NCBI GenBank assembly: GCA_033558025.1
Contig: JAUCEF010000013.1
Coordinates: forward strand, 1,605,001-1,669,000
Direction: 5' to 3'
Source: Phytophthora sp. 'mugwort'
Taxonomy: Eukaryota > Oomycota > Peronosporomycetes > Peronosporales > Peronosporaceae
DNA: 64,000 nt
Positions 11,821-22,686 of the stretch are shown in pieces. Under the pieces are notes generated by a model. It ran no database searches. It had not been told where the DNA came from and saw only the letters and a program-made list of their open reading frames with translations. Within the stretch, counting starts at the first letter, position 1; each line of letters opens with the position of its first letter. The position numbers and the translations under genes are program-made.

Positions 11821-13130
11821 GGGTACTGAGGACGAAATACCGAACACTAGAAAATACGCTACTATCACCACAAAGGTTAACACGAGCACCAATGCGTAGA
11901 TCGGGGCAACGATGCCGCACATAACTGATACCAGCGAGAAACTGATTTGAAAGGGAGAAGACAGTCCCCCACATTACGAATAAATCTGGTGGCTGTCCCG
12001 GCGGCAGGCAGTAATGAAGAAGACCTCGATGGCAGGCAATGGCGACGAAGACCTGGGAGGTGCCACGTTGCGCGGCGCCAAGCAAGCGAGAGCAAGCTAA
12101 CCCCGGACACTGGCGCGAACGCCCTGGCGATCAAGAATACTAAGTAGGGGGGAGGGATAGCGGGCACTGCTGAGCGTGACGGCCGGGCACAACGCTCACA
12201 CAGAGGGCGAGGACTCCGGCGCCGCCACGAGCGTGAAAGGGCGGATACCAAGCCCCTGAAGGAGTATGCTGTCGGCGCGACGACTCCAGCGAGCCCAACA
12301 CCCCCCGTGAAGCAGTTCAACAGGACTTTCAACCGGGTGTACATCTTCACGCACGTCTCAAAATGGGAGATCTCATTAGCCAGCTCTGCCTTTGCTGTCG
12401 TTCCGAAAGCGTGTCTGCCAAGCCATTTGTGCTACCGATGGCGCCTTCTTCTCTGTGGCGTCGAATGCGTGAGCTTCGTCGAAGGAAAAACTGAGTGGAC
12501 TCCACCGCGGTCGAGCTCGCGTTCCTGCTGACCGAAGACGTCGAAGTGTACCTTCATTCCTGGCGAACGTGATCTCAAAGCCGTGTGCGCGTATCCTCGA
12601 TGAGACAACCTTGCGTAAGCGAGAAGTGCTCTCGTCACCGCTCAAATGGAGCAGCGCAAGAATGGAGTACGTTGGCATGCCCGGTTTGGGCTGTCGATCT
12701 TGAGCGACGTGAGTGCCCTTCTCTCTACTTCGCTAAGTTCTGCACTTGTGTCCATCTTCTGCTGGCAATGTCGTAGCGCGGAATCGCGGACGTTGGCACG
12801 CGGACGAAGTTCGGGTATCGTGGTCCTAAGCGGGCGCAACGCCTGCTTGAGGGAGCACCTAATGGTCCAAAAAAACCCGCCGGGGACCCGCCGCTAAACG
12901 TCTTTGCACTGAAATCGGTGTAGCTAGATTCGTGGTGCTTCCACCACACAAGATGAGCAGCGTAACTCTGTGAACACAGTTTTTGTTGCCTTTTATGGTA
13001 CCATCTGCCTTTTCTAGATGCCAGCATTGCAGTTACTTCTTGACAGTCGTTGGCCAGGCTGGTATCGACGCAACCATTTCGTCATCCACGTCTGCGCAGC
13101 AGCCACAGTCATGGTGCTACCGCTCTAGCT
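11821..13130. other. No gene recognised
   Basis: Several open frames on both strands (12376-12678 minus, 11877-12350 minus, 12307-12531 plus) have no domain I recognise. The minus-strand ones lie downstream of the Mutator-like transposase relic and could be its C-terminal or non-autonomous cargo, but nothing in them proves it. Confidence 0.25.
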
Positions 13131-13139
13131 TGCACACGC

Positions 13140-14115
13140 CTCAGCAACTTCAGCGTCCTCGCCCTGCTCGTCTACGTCGCGGCTGCGACACTGGAAGATT
13201 CCTCGCTGAAATTGTGAGCGTCGTGCTGGTGAACACCGAGGACACTGTCGATATGTACCTAAACGCCTTGCTTGTGTTATTGGTCGGGGCGAAACCACGT
13301 GGAGTATGTAACGCTTGCCAGCCGACGAACCGCCCTTTAACCATTGCCGAATGAAGTAGGCGCGAAAGGTATCCAGACCCGGACGCGCAGCCCAGCCAGC
13401 GAGCACCCACTCCGTACCTGCTGGAACTCCGATGCACTTCTTGTGAAATGCATGTCCGCCACTCTTTCAGTCACCAATGCGGCCAGTTCGCTGTTCAGCG
13501 AGCGAGTACGCTCGTAGCCTTTGCCATGGTAATAGCACATTAATCCCCTCACGTTGCCTTCAACAGCAATAACACGCATTGCGTTCCATTGAGGCATTGT
13601 CGGCATCGACCATTGAGTAGCGGATAGAGAAGTGCAGCCCAATTTCTCGGTAGTAGACGTTCTTAAGCGCGGCAAGCATCTCCACGGAGTCGGGCTCCCT
13701 CCATTGAGAGGTGATGAAGAGAGCAAACAAGTGAAACGAGCGCGCCAAATCGAAACCCCCAACGACAAATACGGGGTAACCGACTTGGTTAAGCTCCAAC
13801 GTCGCGTCTGCATGCACTGCGAATGTGTTTGGGTCCCAGTCCGCTGCTCGATTTAAGAGACGCTCCGACGTCACGCACACGATAAACGGATAACTATCGG
13901 GTCATTTTCCAAAGTGCGGAGCTCCATTAGCCTCATACGCCCACGTGAACGCCTCAGTGTCCGGCTGGTCGGGCGTATAGGCCAAGTCAGCCACTTGATC
14001 TACTTGATCTCGAACGTCGTCGTGGTCGTCCATTCCGCCGAGGTTCGCGTGCGTTTAGAGCTGCGTAAAGCGCTGCACAGTAGACAAAGCAGGCAGGCTA
14101 GTCTCGTCCCGATCA
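13140..14115 (-). pseudogene. Mutator-like (MULE) transposase relic
   Basis: On the minus strand 13560-13880 reads WDPNTFAVHADATLELNQVG then YPVFVVGGFDLARSFHLFAL. This is the MULE catalytic region with the first acidic residue in HADAT. It continues as RYSMVDADNA (second acidic residue), then in a shifted frame NVRGLMCYYHGKGYERTRSL and VADMHFTRSASEFQQ, and near 13300-13390 AYFIRQW with VGWQALHTPRGFAPTNN. Upstream to about 14110 a stop-interrupted N-terminal part continues (EAFTWAYEANGAPHFGK). The DDE transposase would move the host element. Several frameshifts and stops make it inactive. The SWIM zinc finger and terminal inverted repeats were not found. Confidence 0.75.
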
Positions 14116-14821
14116 AATCGGATCAGGAATGAATTCCGAATGCGAGCGGGTTTCAGCCCCTTCTCCGCGAGAACGCGAGCTACATTTTTCATCTCTTCTG
14201 CCAAGCGCGGTCGGCGAGTTCAGTGGCGACGCCTGCGTTTTGAGCTCGGCAATGCTCACGAGGAGGTCCGTCACCTGGCAGGTGGACGTCGCGCAAGGGG
14301 CTCGAGGTCCTTGCACGGCTTGGAGCTGCACACTAAAATCCGGCGGCGCATGTTGTGGGGTGCTGCTAACGCACAGATCTTCCAGGGAACTAGCTCTCTC
14401 TTCCTGACCATGAAAGCCTTGGAGGTGCCCAATCCGGAGGGACGCGTCTTCCTTGCTAAAGCCGTTAGCCAGTGTTGGTCCACGGAAGAAAAACAGGCAT
14501 TGGAGTTCGTGAGGTGGCTGAGAGTGATAGCTGCAGTGAATGAGATGGTATGGCAAAATGCGGCTGAGTGCAGTTACTCTGAGAGCCTTAGGTCTCGCCT
14601 GGAAAAATTTGGATTGATTGCTATGTGGTGTGCGTTTCTAGGTTTATTGTGAAGGCAGAGGGTTGGCAGTGCTGGTCGCTTTAGTTTTATTGTTGGTAGC
14701 TATGCTTTTGGTTTCAATTGAGTATGTTAGGTGCTGTGGTGATGTGTGAGAGTCTTGAATAAGTTTGTGGTGATTTTGTCACTTTGCCCCAGCTGCCTGG
14801 CAGCAACTGTATGGAACCGGC

Positions 14822-14894
14822 AAGATGTGGAAGTTAGGAACAGTTGTATAAGAACGCTGCGTTCTTATACAACTGTTCCTAACTTCCACATCTT
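14822..14894. repeat. Perfect 36-bp inverted repeat with 1-base spacer
   Basis: Bases 14822-14857 are the exact reverse complement of 14859-14894, separated by a single T. The arms begin AAGATGTGGAAG. Such a perfect palindrome would extrude as a 36-bp hairpin. No gene flanks it closely. It is too long and too clean to be a factor-independent terminator, which in any case does not apply in a eukaryote. Confidence 0.95.
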
Positions 14895-15853
14895 ATAAAC
14901 CAATCTGTATTGTTTTACTGATAAAGAAGATGAATCAAGATTTGTGTGCATACTGAATTCAAAGCTAAAGTGATGTGTTGGTTAATCGTTATTATTGGAA
15001 AACGCTTTGGGCGAAGCCTCATTACTGTAAGCTCGTTTGAGGAGTTTTCGGTGTCCCTCACTTTACTTGCTAATCTTCGAACAACCCCCGATCTTTGCCT
15101 GGATTGCGTCTCCCAAAGCTGGGCAGGGATAGGACAAGTTGCTAAACAGAGGACCTGAGACCTGCGATCGGCCATGGTATCCCAGGTGGGTATGACTTTA
15201 AAAGACATTTACAGATATGGTTTTGCTTCGCACTTGGTTTCTATTATGAGCATTCTTAGCTCAAAAAGTCATTAACTAAACATCCCCCATCTGGGATAAG
15301 AAGTATATATAGGGTTAGCAATCCTGTATTCGCCATTATTCGTGGGGCTAGGCTGGGGTAAGGTCGTAAGGATGGTGATTATAAGGGCAATGTATGAAAA
15401 TATGTATACAACGTCCAATATTGTACTATAAAACCTGCGATAATGCCCGAGGGGCTGCCAGTTGGTTGTAAAAGCACAAATGGCTTCATGTACTAAGTAG
15501 GTGGTACACATACCAGTTGTTCCGGTCGTCCGGTACACCCCGCGGATACCTTCAGAAGAAATAAATATATTGTTCCCGACACTACGATTAGCGGGGGATC
15601 ATTTGTACAGGATAGTCGAGGTAAGAATGATATTTTGTCTTTTCCGAACGACGTATGCAAACGTTGATGACGCGAGATTTATAGGATCAAATAAAATACT
15701 AACCAGTCGCACGTAGCACCCTGAACTTTGTGTATACCTAAGTCGTAAAGGCAAATCCGTTCGGCGGGTTTGCGTCTCAGCGTGACGTTTTCCCCACAAA
15801 ATGGTTTTTGGTGAAATGGATACGACATTTGGAAATTGTCGAAAATCATGAGC

Positions 15854-15905
15854 AAATACGTGGGACCATCTTTCCATTGTCTAGGAAAGATGGTCCCACG
15901 TATTT
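15854..15905. repeat. Perfect 22-bp inverted repeat, 8-base spacer
   Basis: Bases 15854-15875 are the exact reverse complement of 15884-15905 (arm starts AAATACGTGGGACC). Short matching pieces GAGCAA and TTGCTC flank the arms beyond a small gap, so the original hairpin may have been longer. Confidence 0.95.
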
Positions 15906-16135
15906 TTTCTTGCTCACAATTTTGACTAGCACGAGCGGAATGTTCTCATTTTAACAGGTGTCGGTAGACCCCATTACAGAGTTTATTAATAAACTCACAG
16001 CCCGAGAAGTTTCAGCCTGCGGTCTCTAAGGCTCTAGACACGTTGGTATACCGCCAGACGCCCTAGATGCTCCTCATATGGGCGGGGGGGGGGGCGAGTT
16101 CTTGATGCGCTCTGCACATTATGGACAGCGCCTTT

Positions 16136-16415
16136 TGTTGCGATTTGCCTCCAGTTGCGAGTCCAAACTGGAGCGGCGCACCACCGCAGCCTCCCAGAGA
16201 GGGCCACGGCTGCAAGGGCTGCTGAGCACCAACTGTCGTGAACCGCTCTCTTTGCATGTTGTAGGAGTTCTCAGTCTCGAATTGGCGCATAGGGATCAAT
16301 GACTCGGAAGAAGGACAGACAAGGAGCTAAGTAGGAATAGGACACCTCAGTTTACCATTAAGTGTCGCTCTTCGACGCTAGCTTTCGAGTCTAGCCGCGG
16401 ACCCGATTCGCAACA
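16136..16415 (+). repeat. 5' LTR of copia element
   Basis: 280 bases starting TGTTGCGATTTGCC and ending ATTCGCAACA (TG...CA ends). About 89% identical by eye to 19762-20040. Immediately after it, GTTACTGAGCCCAAGG resembles the primer site of the other copia element in this window, with one inserted base. Confidence 0.95.
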
Positions 16416-16499
16416 GAGTTACTGAGCCCAAGGTTGACAAAAAGTCGACGGCAAGTTTGCCCAAGACCGGCGCAACGTGCTCAAGAGATCCTAGATGGC

Positions 16500-17295
16500 C
16501 AACAATGTCGAACTTAAAAGAATGGTCGCCCCGTGGGCTGGCACGGCCAGTCGTGGGTGTACTGCAGGAACATGATGGAGATTGCACTGGAAGAGAAAGG
16601 AGTTCTCACGTACGCAAAAGGCGACGAGAAGCTCTCTCTCGGTGCAAGCGCCGACGAGAAGAAGAAATTCACGGAGGCGCAGGCCAAGGTGAAGCAGGTC
16701 ATCATGGCGTCGCTCTCGATGGAACTGGTCCAGCGGGTGGTGGTCAAGATGACGGGGACGGACATGTCGAAGTACTTGGAGGAGTGTAGGAGGGCAGGCA
16801 AAACGCGGCCACCCGCACAAACGAGGAGAGCATCCTTTTCAACAAATTGCAGGCTGCGAAGTGCAAGCCTAACTGGGACGTGGCGTAGCACGTGGACAAA
16901 ATGCATGATGCGCGCACAACTGGCAGCGTTGAGCGCGGACGTACGCGACGCCATCTTTATCAACATGCTTGCACAGGATCAAGCGTTTTGGGTCGCCCGC
17001 GTACGTGCACAAGCGTCCTGGACCTGCTCGCAAGAAACTGGCCGACAAATGCCGCATCGGCTTCCTCGTCGGGTATCTGGAAGGCCAAGCTGGATACCAG
17101 ATCTACTTCCCTACCGAGCATACCGTGCAGAACTGCCTAAACCCGTCCATCAACGAGGACATTGTGTACAAGGATCGCTACGCCGACGGTTATGCAGAAA
17201 CTGTCTCTAAGTGGCTGACGAGAGCTAACCACACGGAAGACATCGACGAGGAGGAGCAAGAGACTTCTCATGCGGCTGAAAATATCTCTTTATAA
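16500..17295 (+). pseudogene. Copia gag fused by deletion to integrase C-terminus
   Basis: The frame at 16533-16960 encodes gag helices (for example KVKQVIMASLSMELVQRVVV). A shifted frame continues with KLQAAKCKPNWDV and LAALSADVRDAIFINMLAQ. Around 16970 the sequence changes abruptly to FGSPAYVHKRPGPARKKLAD and FLVGYLEGQAGYQIYFP, the conserved region after the copia integrase core. The zinc knuckle, protease and integrase DDE core that should lie between are absent. The joint therefore marks a deletion of probably more than 1 kb. Confidence 0.8.
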
Positions 17296-18219
17296 GTCGT
17301 AGAAGACGCAGACAACAGTGAACTTCCTGGCTTTGAAGCACTCGAAGAGATGGAGTCAGCTGCTGATACTCAAGAAGCTGATGAGCTTGAGGAAACAGTA
17401 CCGTCCATTGCGACTCAAGGTCTTCCAGCCAACGGCAATCACAGCGAGATCGCTGAGGATGAGCTAGAAGAAAAAGCTCCAGTTAACGTGGGTATGATGT
17501 CTGCGATGAAACGCATGAAGAAGTTGAAGAAGAAGTTCGTTACAAAAGCCGCGTAGTTACAAGTGGCAGCGAGCAGAATCCCGAGCAGGAGCACTACCTC
17601 GATGACTCGACCAAGCAGCCACCTTAAAACAAACTGGATATCGTCGATGCGTACGAATTTGGGCGCCTACCAGACGTTAAAGATACAGCTGAGGAGGGCG
17701 ATGACTCGGGTGAACTGGCTGACGATGGTAAAGAAGAGAACCAGAATGACTCAACAGACATTGAGGAAGAGAAGGAAAATGATGGGGGGGGCACTGTGCT
17801 TGCCGACACAGATGCAGACGTCGAAGCTGCTCCAGCGGACTGAAATTCGATTGCAACGGAGGATCTTGACCCGACTAATGACGCAATTGTGGCTGTTGAT
17901 GCTGGAAATGGCCTGGATATTTGCATGATTCCCGAGAAACTAACTGGAGTTCAAAGATCATCTCTGGAAGCCGAACTCGAGGACGTCCAAGCGCCAAACG
18001 TCAGCGTACTGGGCAGCCATGGCGTATGAACCTTAGATCGGAGGCGGAACGCCACCGGCCACAGCGCTTGGAGGACTACCACCACTATACCAGCTACTGC
18101 CAGCAAGTATCGGACGGGGATTCTAATGACCAACCAAGCGAGGAGAAATGGCACGTGAAGGATGTAAAGGTCCCCCGGACGTAGCGGTGAAGCAAAGCGC
18201 TCGCCACAAAGCACCCAGT

Positions 18220-18720
18220 GGCAGCAAGGTATGGAGCACGAAATGCGCGCGATGTTTGAAAAGGGATTATTTGAGATGATTGATGAAACCGAGATGCCAA
18301 GTTCTGCGCACCTCCTCGGGACCATGTGGAGATATTAAGCAAAGACGGACGATAACGGGTATGCCCTGCGCTGGTGCTCTCGTTTAGTTGGTCGCGGAGA
18401 TTTTCAGCAGTTTGAAGTTGACTATGACATTACCTTCTCACCTGTTGCCTAAATGATGATGTTTCGAGTGGTAGTGGCAGTTGCAGCAAAGTTAGGATTG
18501 ACACTGTACCAGGGCGACATCAACGCGTCTTACCTGAATGCTGGCTTGAAGATCAAGCAGTACGTGCGCAGTATTCCCGGTTTTCCCTGCCGCCTGGCAA
18601 AGTTTACCGCGTGGACCAAGCTCTGTACGGTCTTCATCAGTCCGGTGCTGAATGGTATGAAGAGGTCGACCAGTGGTTGAAGTCACGAGGTTTCGAGAAC
18701 ACGGACACAGAGCCATGTCG
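18220..18720 (+). pseudogene. Copia reverse transcriptase fragments
   Basis: In broken frames the sequence reads EMRAMFEKGLFEMIDETEMP, YALRWCSRLVGRGDFQQFEV with YDITFSPVA, then VAAKLGLTLYQGDINASYLN, which carries the first catalytic Asp (QGDINASYL). In-frame TAA/TAG codons and indels interrupt it, and the YADD-type motif is not readable. Non-functional. Confidence 0.75.
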
Positions 18721-19210
18721 TATGTGTACTGCAAGAATGGAGTTTTCGCATTGATTCCGCTCTAAGTAGATGACGTCGTTCTAGCCACGAACTCGGTGGA
18801 CTTCAAGAAGTCATTCTTTGCTGCAATTGAAGTATGGCTTCAGGGACGGTGGATTACTGCACTGTTTCCTCGATGTGCAAGTGGAGCAAAATGTTGAAGG
18901 CATCCGGATTCACCAGGAAAAATACTGTAAGGAGGTTCTGGAACGCTTTGGGTTCGCAAGGCCCATTGCAACGCAACCCCAATGGAGACGAATGCAACAT
19001 TCAGCAAGATGATCGAACAAAGTGATGAACAAACTCCCTCGTTTATTATCGAGGCCCTATCGGCTCCATGATGTACTTGCAACAAGTAGCAGACATGACA
19101 TCGCATTTCAGTTGGTTATCTCAGTCGGTTTGTCAACAACCCCACCAAGAAGCATTGTGGGGATGTCAAGCGACTGCTACGATACCTTGTTGGGTCTACA
19201 GGTCTAGGAA

Positions 19211-19732
19211 TTGTTTACTCGGCGGATGATGATGCCAGATTGCATTGTCGTTAGTGGCCACTGTGACGCAGGCTGGGGAAATGATCCTGACACAAGAAGA
19301 CGCTTGACTGGATACGTCTTGGCCATCGCGGGTGGTGCCGTCGCCTGGGCTGCCAGACGCCAGACCATCACCGCGCAATCGACTGCAGAAGCCGAATATG
19401 TTGCCGCCTGTGAAGCGACAATGGAGGGCTGAAGAATTGTGAATATGCTGGATGAGGTACTGCCACGAGCTAAAGTCAATTCTACCTTGACAGCTAGCAA
19501 TGCCGCAATTTCGTTAGCGATAGCCCCGACTTACAGCCACAAGACGCGACACATCGAGCTGAAATGGCGTTACGTGCGAGACCAAGTTGTGAAAGGGCTG
19601 GTTGAGATAACCGAAGTTGCTAGCAAAGACAACCCCGCAGACATGCTGACAAAACCGTTGCCCAAGGAAAGCTTGAACAAGGATCGCGCGAAGGTCGGCA
19701 TGTCCACGGAACTGTCGACTGCCAGCAGTTGA
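19211..19732 (+). pseudogene. Copia RNase H region
   Basis: Two adjoining frames (19211-19432 and 19439-19732) are separated by one TGA. They carry the copia RNase H signature: CDAGWGNDPDTRRRLTGYVL, QTITAQSTAEAEYVAACEA, then TRHIELKWRYVRDQV and DNPADMLTKPLPKE. The domain is nearly complete apart from the stop at 19430-19432. Confidence 0.85.
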
Positions 19733-19761
19733 AGTTCTGACCAACCAGTCGGAGGAGGGTG

Positions 19762-20040
19762 TGTTGCGATTTGCCTCCGGTTGCGAGTCCAAGCTGGAGA
19801 GACGCACCACCGCAGTCTCCAGAGAGGGCCACGGCTACAAGGGCTGCTGAGCACCAACTGTCGTGAACCGCTCTCTTTGCATGTTGTAGAAGTTCCCAGT
19901 ATTCAATTCGCGCATAGGGATCAATGACTCGGAACAAGGGCAGACAAGAAGCTAAATAGGAATAGGACACTTCATTTTACCATTAATTGTCGCTTCTCAA
20001 CGTTAGCTTGTGAGTCTTGCCGCGGACCCGATTCGCAACA
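19762..20040 (+). repeat. 3' LTR of copia element
   Basis: 279 bases, TGTTGCGATTTGCC to ATTCGCAACA, direct repeat of 16136-16415. It is followed by CCTTT, the second copy of the target-site duplication. Confidence 0.95.
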
Positions 20041-20045
20041 CCTTT

Positions 20046-20520
20046 CCAACAGCATTTGGTGGACAGACATCTAGTTGTAAATCAACGCGTAGACGCCATA
20101 CCTATGGTTACCTGACAAATAAAATCTCAAAGATAGCTGAAACAAGCAGTTTTTTCGGATCGGTCTCGTTTCTCTGACGCTCTTATATAAAGTTTTAGGG
20201 ATGCCAAGCGAACGTGTCGGTCAGGTGCTACTAATCTGGGGGTAGTACCTTAGCGGATTTTTTTTTAAGTACGTTTCAGAGACCACGAAAAAAGTCTTTT
20301 CCACTGAAAAGTGTACTTAAGTAAGTACATGTATAGTGTGTCGAACTTACACTTTTTTTAGGAAGGAATAGTGTTCACAATTACATGCACTGTTCATAGT
20401 GGTTTGTGTGTGCACCGTCATTTATTATTATTTCAGCGCTCTGCGTCGCTATGAAGTACACTTCCAATAACAAAATTTACCTATATCGATACGGGCCGTG
20501 GGCGATGTTCCTAGCGATGC
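20046..20520. other. Non-coding; contains the outer edge of the inverted duplication
   Basis: No gene. Homology with the reverse complement of the region ending near 32545 starts at about 20395 (shared GTGTGCACCGTCATTTATTA). This is the 3' flank of KIX-like gene A. Confidence 0.4.
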
Positions 20521-20525
20521 CGCCC

Positions 20526-20918
20526 TCATTGCACCTGGCGCTTCGGTGCCAAGAACTGACGCGGCAGGCGGGTGCCGAACTTGACCATGTTCTTGCGCTC
20601 ACGCAGGCCGATGACCCGACGCGAGACTTGCACCACGCGTGCGCGCAACGTGTGCTCGTCCAGGTAGCTCTCGCGCGAGGCCGCAGCCTCAAAGATGATG
20701 CGCTCCACCTTGAGCGCCAACGTGAAGGTCTTTGCGTGCCAATTGGTGTTTTGCTCCACACGTGTGAGCACCTCGTGCGGGTGGTGGTTACGCAGCATGC
20801 GGTCAATGTTCACCACGTTCTTCCAGCGCTGTACGCGCAGGTCCTGGCTGATCTGCAGCCAACTGTTGTCGAAGTAACGCACGTCGTCATGCGCCGTCGT
20901 GTTTAGCGCGAAGATCAT
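20526..20918 (-). CDS. KIX-domain-like protein A (130 residues)
   Basis: The ATG at 20918 is chosen because the paralog at 32017 starts at the matching residue. A longer upstream frame to 20993 lacks conservation. Residues 20-110 form a domain shared with four other genes here: SWLQISQDLR, a helix around NVVNIDRMLRNHHPHEVL, NWHAKTFTLALKVERIIFE, and SRESYLDEHTLRARV ending LRERKN. The pattern K-V-E-x-x-x-F/Y-x-x-A-x-SRxxYL matches helices 2 and 3 of KIX domains (CBP/p300, MED15), which bind activation domains of transcription factors. This is inference from motifs. There is no signal peptide or membrane segment. An Inr/FPR core promoter lies at 21005-21019. It is the inverted-duplicate sister of gene C and differs mainly at the C-terminus. 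Confidence 0.75.
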   Translation of the reverse strand: MIFALNTTAHDDVRYFDNSWLQISQDLRVQRWKNVVNIDRMLRNHHPHEVLTRVEQNTNWHAKTFTLALKVERIIFEAAASRESYLDEHTLRARVVQVSRRVIGLRERKNMVKFGTRLPRQFLAPKRQVQ

Positions 20919-21004
20919 GTCGGGTTTGTGTGTGTGAGTGTGGAGGTGGGGTCCTGTATTGATTATCAGCGGTTCGCAAGTCGAACCGGTCACAAGAAGC
21001 AGCG

Positions 21005-21019
21005 AAATTGGGGAATGCA
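21005..21019 (-). promoter_or_regulatory. Oomycete Inr/FPR core promoter of KIX-like gene A
   Basis: On the minus strand it reads TGCATTCCCCAATTT, fitting the oomycete initiator plus flanking promoter region (consensus like CATTYYNCAWTTT), about 87 bases before the ATG. The same motif is conserved at 31952-31967 in the sister gene. A CCAAT box (CCAATGGG) and GC box lie further upstream near 21168-21195. Confidence 0.65.
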
Positions 21020-22635
21020 GTCGAACTCCTTGTCACTGAGAGAGCAGCATCGAAGCCCGCGCTGTCAAAGGCGCCGAAGCCCATGCTCGGTGCTGCGTGC
21101 GCTTTGCTGGAGCTATTCGTGCCTCAACGCGTGCGTCGTTCTGCGCCGAGATCGTTAACGTTTCTGCCCCGCCCACAGCCGTTTTCTCCCATTGGCTGGC
21201 GTCTTCCACGGCGCTTTTGACTCGAAACGCGGTGCGTGTCTACCATCGAAGCTGACCGAAGCATGAACTGGCTCATGGGGGATGGCGTGTTAAAAGCGAG
21301 CACTCGAGTGCAGCAGATCGATTCTGCGACAACAGGGCCCCGAGCGCAGAGAGGGTTTATGTGGGCGCTATCAAATCGCCCCGTATATGCGAGTAACCGG
21401 TGCTGCTACTGCAGCAGCAACATCAGTTCCTGCATGCCATTGCCTCGCGCTGCAGCATCGCGACCCAGTCTCAGTCCTATCAGCCTCGTAGGTTATATAG
21501 CGCGTGCCTGCATTTCTCGCCTCCTGGCTCATATCCGTGCTACAGCGTTGGTCCTGCAGCCAGCGGTGCTTTTGGAGAACTCATTCCAGGCGCCAGAATC
21601 AGACCCAATAGAGTTACTTTTTCGCGCGCGCTGTTGCAACCGGCAGCCCTAGTGGTCCCCAATCGCATTTGCCGCTGTAGCGACGCGAATTCCATGTTTA
21701 TATTTTGGAATTGCGAGTGTTTTAAATTCAGATAGTAAGTTATTACGCGGTTAACGCCCCGTGCAACTGAGATTTTGCACGCCAGATTTGCACCCCGTCA
21801 AGCGGATCGCTTTCGTCGCCGCTGCGAGCGCCATTCGCAGCAGCTCGCAGTCGAGGGCTTGTAAGGCTGCCGCGGTCGACCCATATGCGACCTGAACGCG
21901 GGCGCGTTCAGGTCGCGGGCGCGTTCAGGTCAACAGCGCATTGTATCCTAATATAGTACAATCATCGTGCATACGACACGCGCACCCGCTGCAGCAGATT
22001 GGAGAGCACGAGTCGATGCGGATCAATCCGAGCACTGCACCACGCACCGCGGCACCGTCAGTTGTTCGAGAATCCAGTCTTAGATATTTGCCAAAGACAC
22101 GCACGGCCTCGAGAAGCGCGTATTGCTCTCGAGTCCGCACGGCTGCAAGCGCTCGTAATGATCGGGCTCGGTTCGGGGCGTCCCCGATCCCCGAACTGGA
22201 ACCTGAAGCTGGCCTACAGTGAGGAAATGGCCACCCTTCATTTCTCTGCTGGTGCTGCTGTGGGCAACGACATAGTCATCCAAGGTCAATGGCCAGTACA
22301 GCGCACGTGTGCTTCAGTAGCGGCGACGGTGCAAGTCGAGTCGTTCGAGTCAAGTGGGGACAGTCAGAATTTCAGAATTTCACGATAGACGATTATTATG
22401 CATTTTTTCGTGCAGCGCAGGTGTATCAATAATATGGTCCACCGCGCTGACAAACTGACGAGAAGTGTAGAGAGCGCAATAGGCAACAAAGAGTTTTTAT
22501 CTCATACATGCTGCATCCTCGTCAATAGTCCAGTTTGTTTAAAAATAAATCTACAATCAATTCATGCTTCACATGCTTCACCTCGCACCGTTTTCCAGCT
22601 ATAATATATCATCTGTAGTTTTTTTTCCGGCTTGT
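21020..22635. other. No gene recognised; mostly duplicated upstream DNA
   Basis: To 22280 this is the upstream part of the left inverted-duplication arm. One short translated stretch is shared by both arms (LESARLQALVMIGLGSG here, LESRRLQVLATIGLGSG in the other), possibly a residual coding piece. A local hairpin/tandem repeat of GCGGGCGCGTTCAGGTC lies at 21887-21935. From 22280 to 22635 nothing is visible. Confidence 0.4.
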
Positions 22636-22686
22636 TCCTCCTCGAGTCGAGGAGGATATATATGCTGTCGAGGCTCGACAGCATAT
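22636..22686. repeat. Two adjacent perfect hairpins
   Basis: Arms 22636-22645/22647-22656 (TCCTCCTCGA, 1-base loop) and 22660-22671/22675-22686 (ATATGCTGTCGA, 3-base loop) stand four bases apart. They lie about 220 bases beyond the CFAP52 stop codon, so they could be in its 3' UTR or mark its transcript end. Confidence 0.9.

Larger units (their letters stand above)
14116..16135. other. No gene recognised; two strong hairpins
   Basis: A 170-codon plus-strand frame (14140-14652) overlaps a 147-codon minus-strand frame (14113-14556). Neither shows a recognisable domain and both may be transposon-derived. The rest to 16135 is AT-richer and non-coding apart from the two hairpins listed separately. 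Confidence 0.3.
16136..20040 (+). mobile_element. Ty1/copia LTR retrotransposon with large internal deletion
   Basis: A complete insertion bounded by two LTRs in direct orientation and a 5-bp target-site duplication CCTTT (16131-16135 and 20041-20045). Between them, on the plus strand, are gag (about 16500-16960), integrase C-terminal region (about 16969-17220), RT (about 18220-18700) and RNase H (about 19240-19700): the Ty1/copia order. A purine-rich tract GGAGGAGGG precedes the 3' LTR. The protease and integrase catalytic core are missing, with gag running directly into the integrase tail. Stops and frameshifts occur throughout. Differences between the LTRs (roughly 30 in 280 by eye) indicate an old insertion. 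Confidence 0.92.
20395..22280. repeat. Left arm of a ~1.9-kb inverted duplication
   Basis: Reverse-complement similarity with about 30685-32545 runs over the whole segment. It covers KIX-like gene A, its promoter and about 1.2 kb upstream of it. Shared landmarks include the CCAAT/GC-box promoter block (21160-21200), GGCGTGTTAAAAGCGAGCACTCGAGTGCA near 21285 in part, CATTTCTCGCC near 21510, and GATCGGGCTCGGTTCGGGG near 22160. The coding part is best conserved; upstream DNA has diverged and gained small insertions in each arm. Confidence 0.85.

Noticed and set aside
14822..15905. CRISPR-like or terminator interpretation of the hairpins
   Set aside because: There are no regularly spaced direct repeats, and the surrounding genes are eukaryotic with introns.
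16458..16966. Minus-strand ORFs opposite the copia gag
   Set aside because: They are antisense shadows of gag codons with no domain of their own.
20477..20806. Overlapping minus-strand ORF in another frame of KIX-like gene A
   Set aside because: Arg-rich shadow frame; the same shadow appears opposite gene C, explained by the conserved coding frame.
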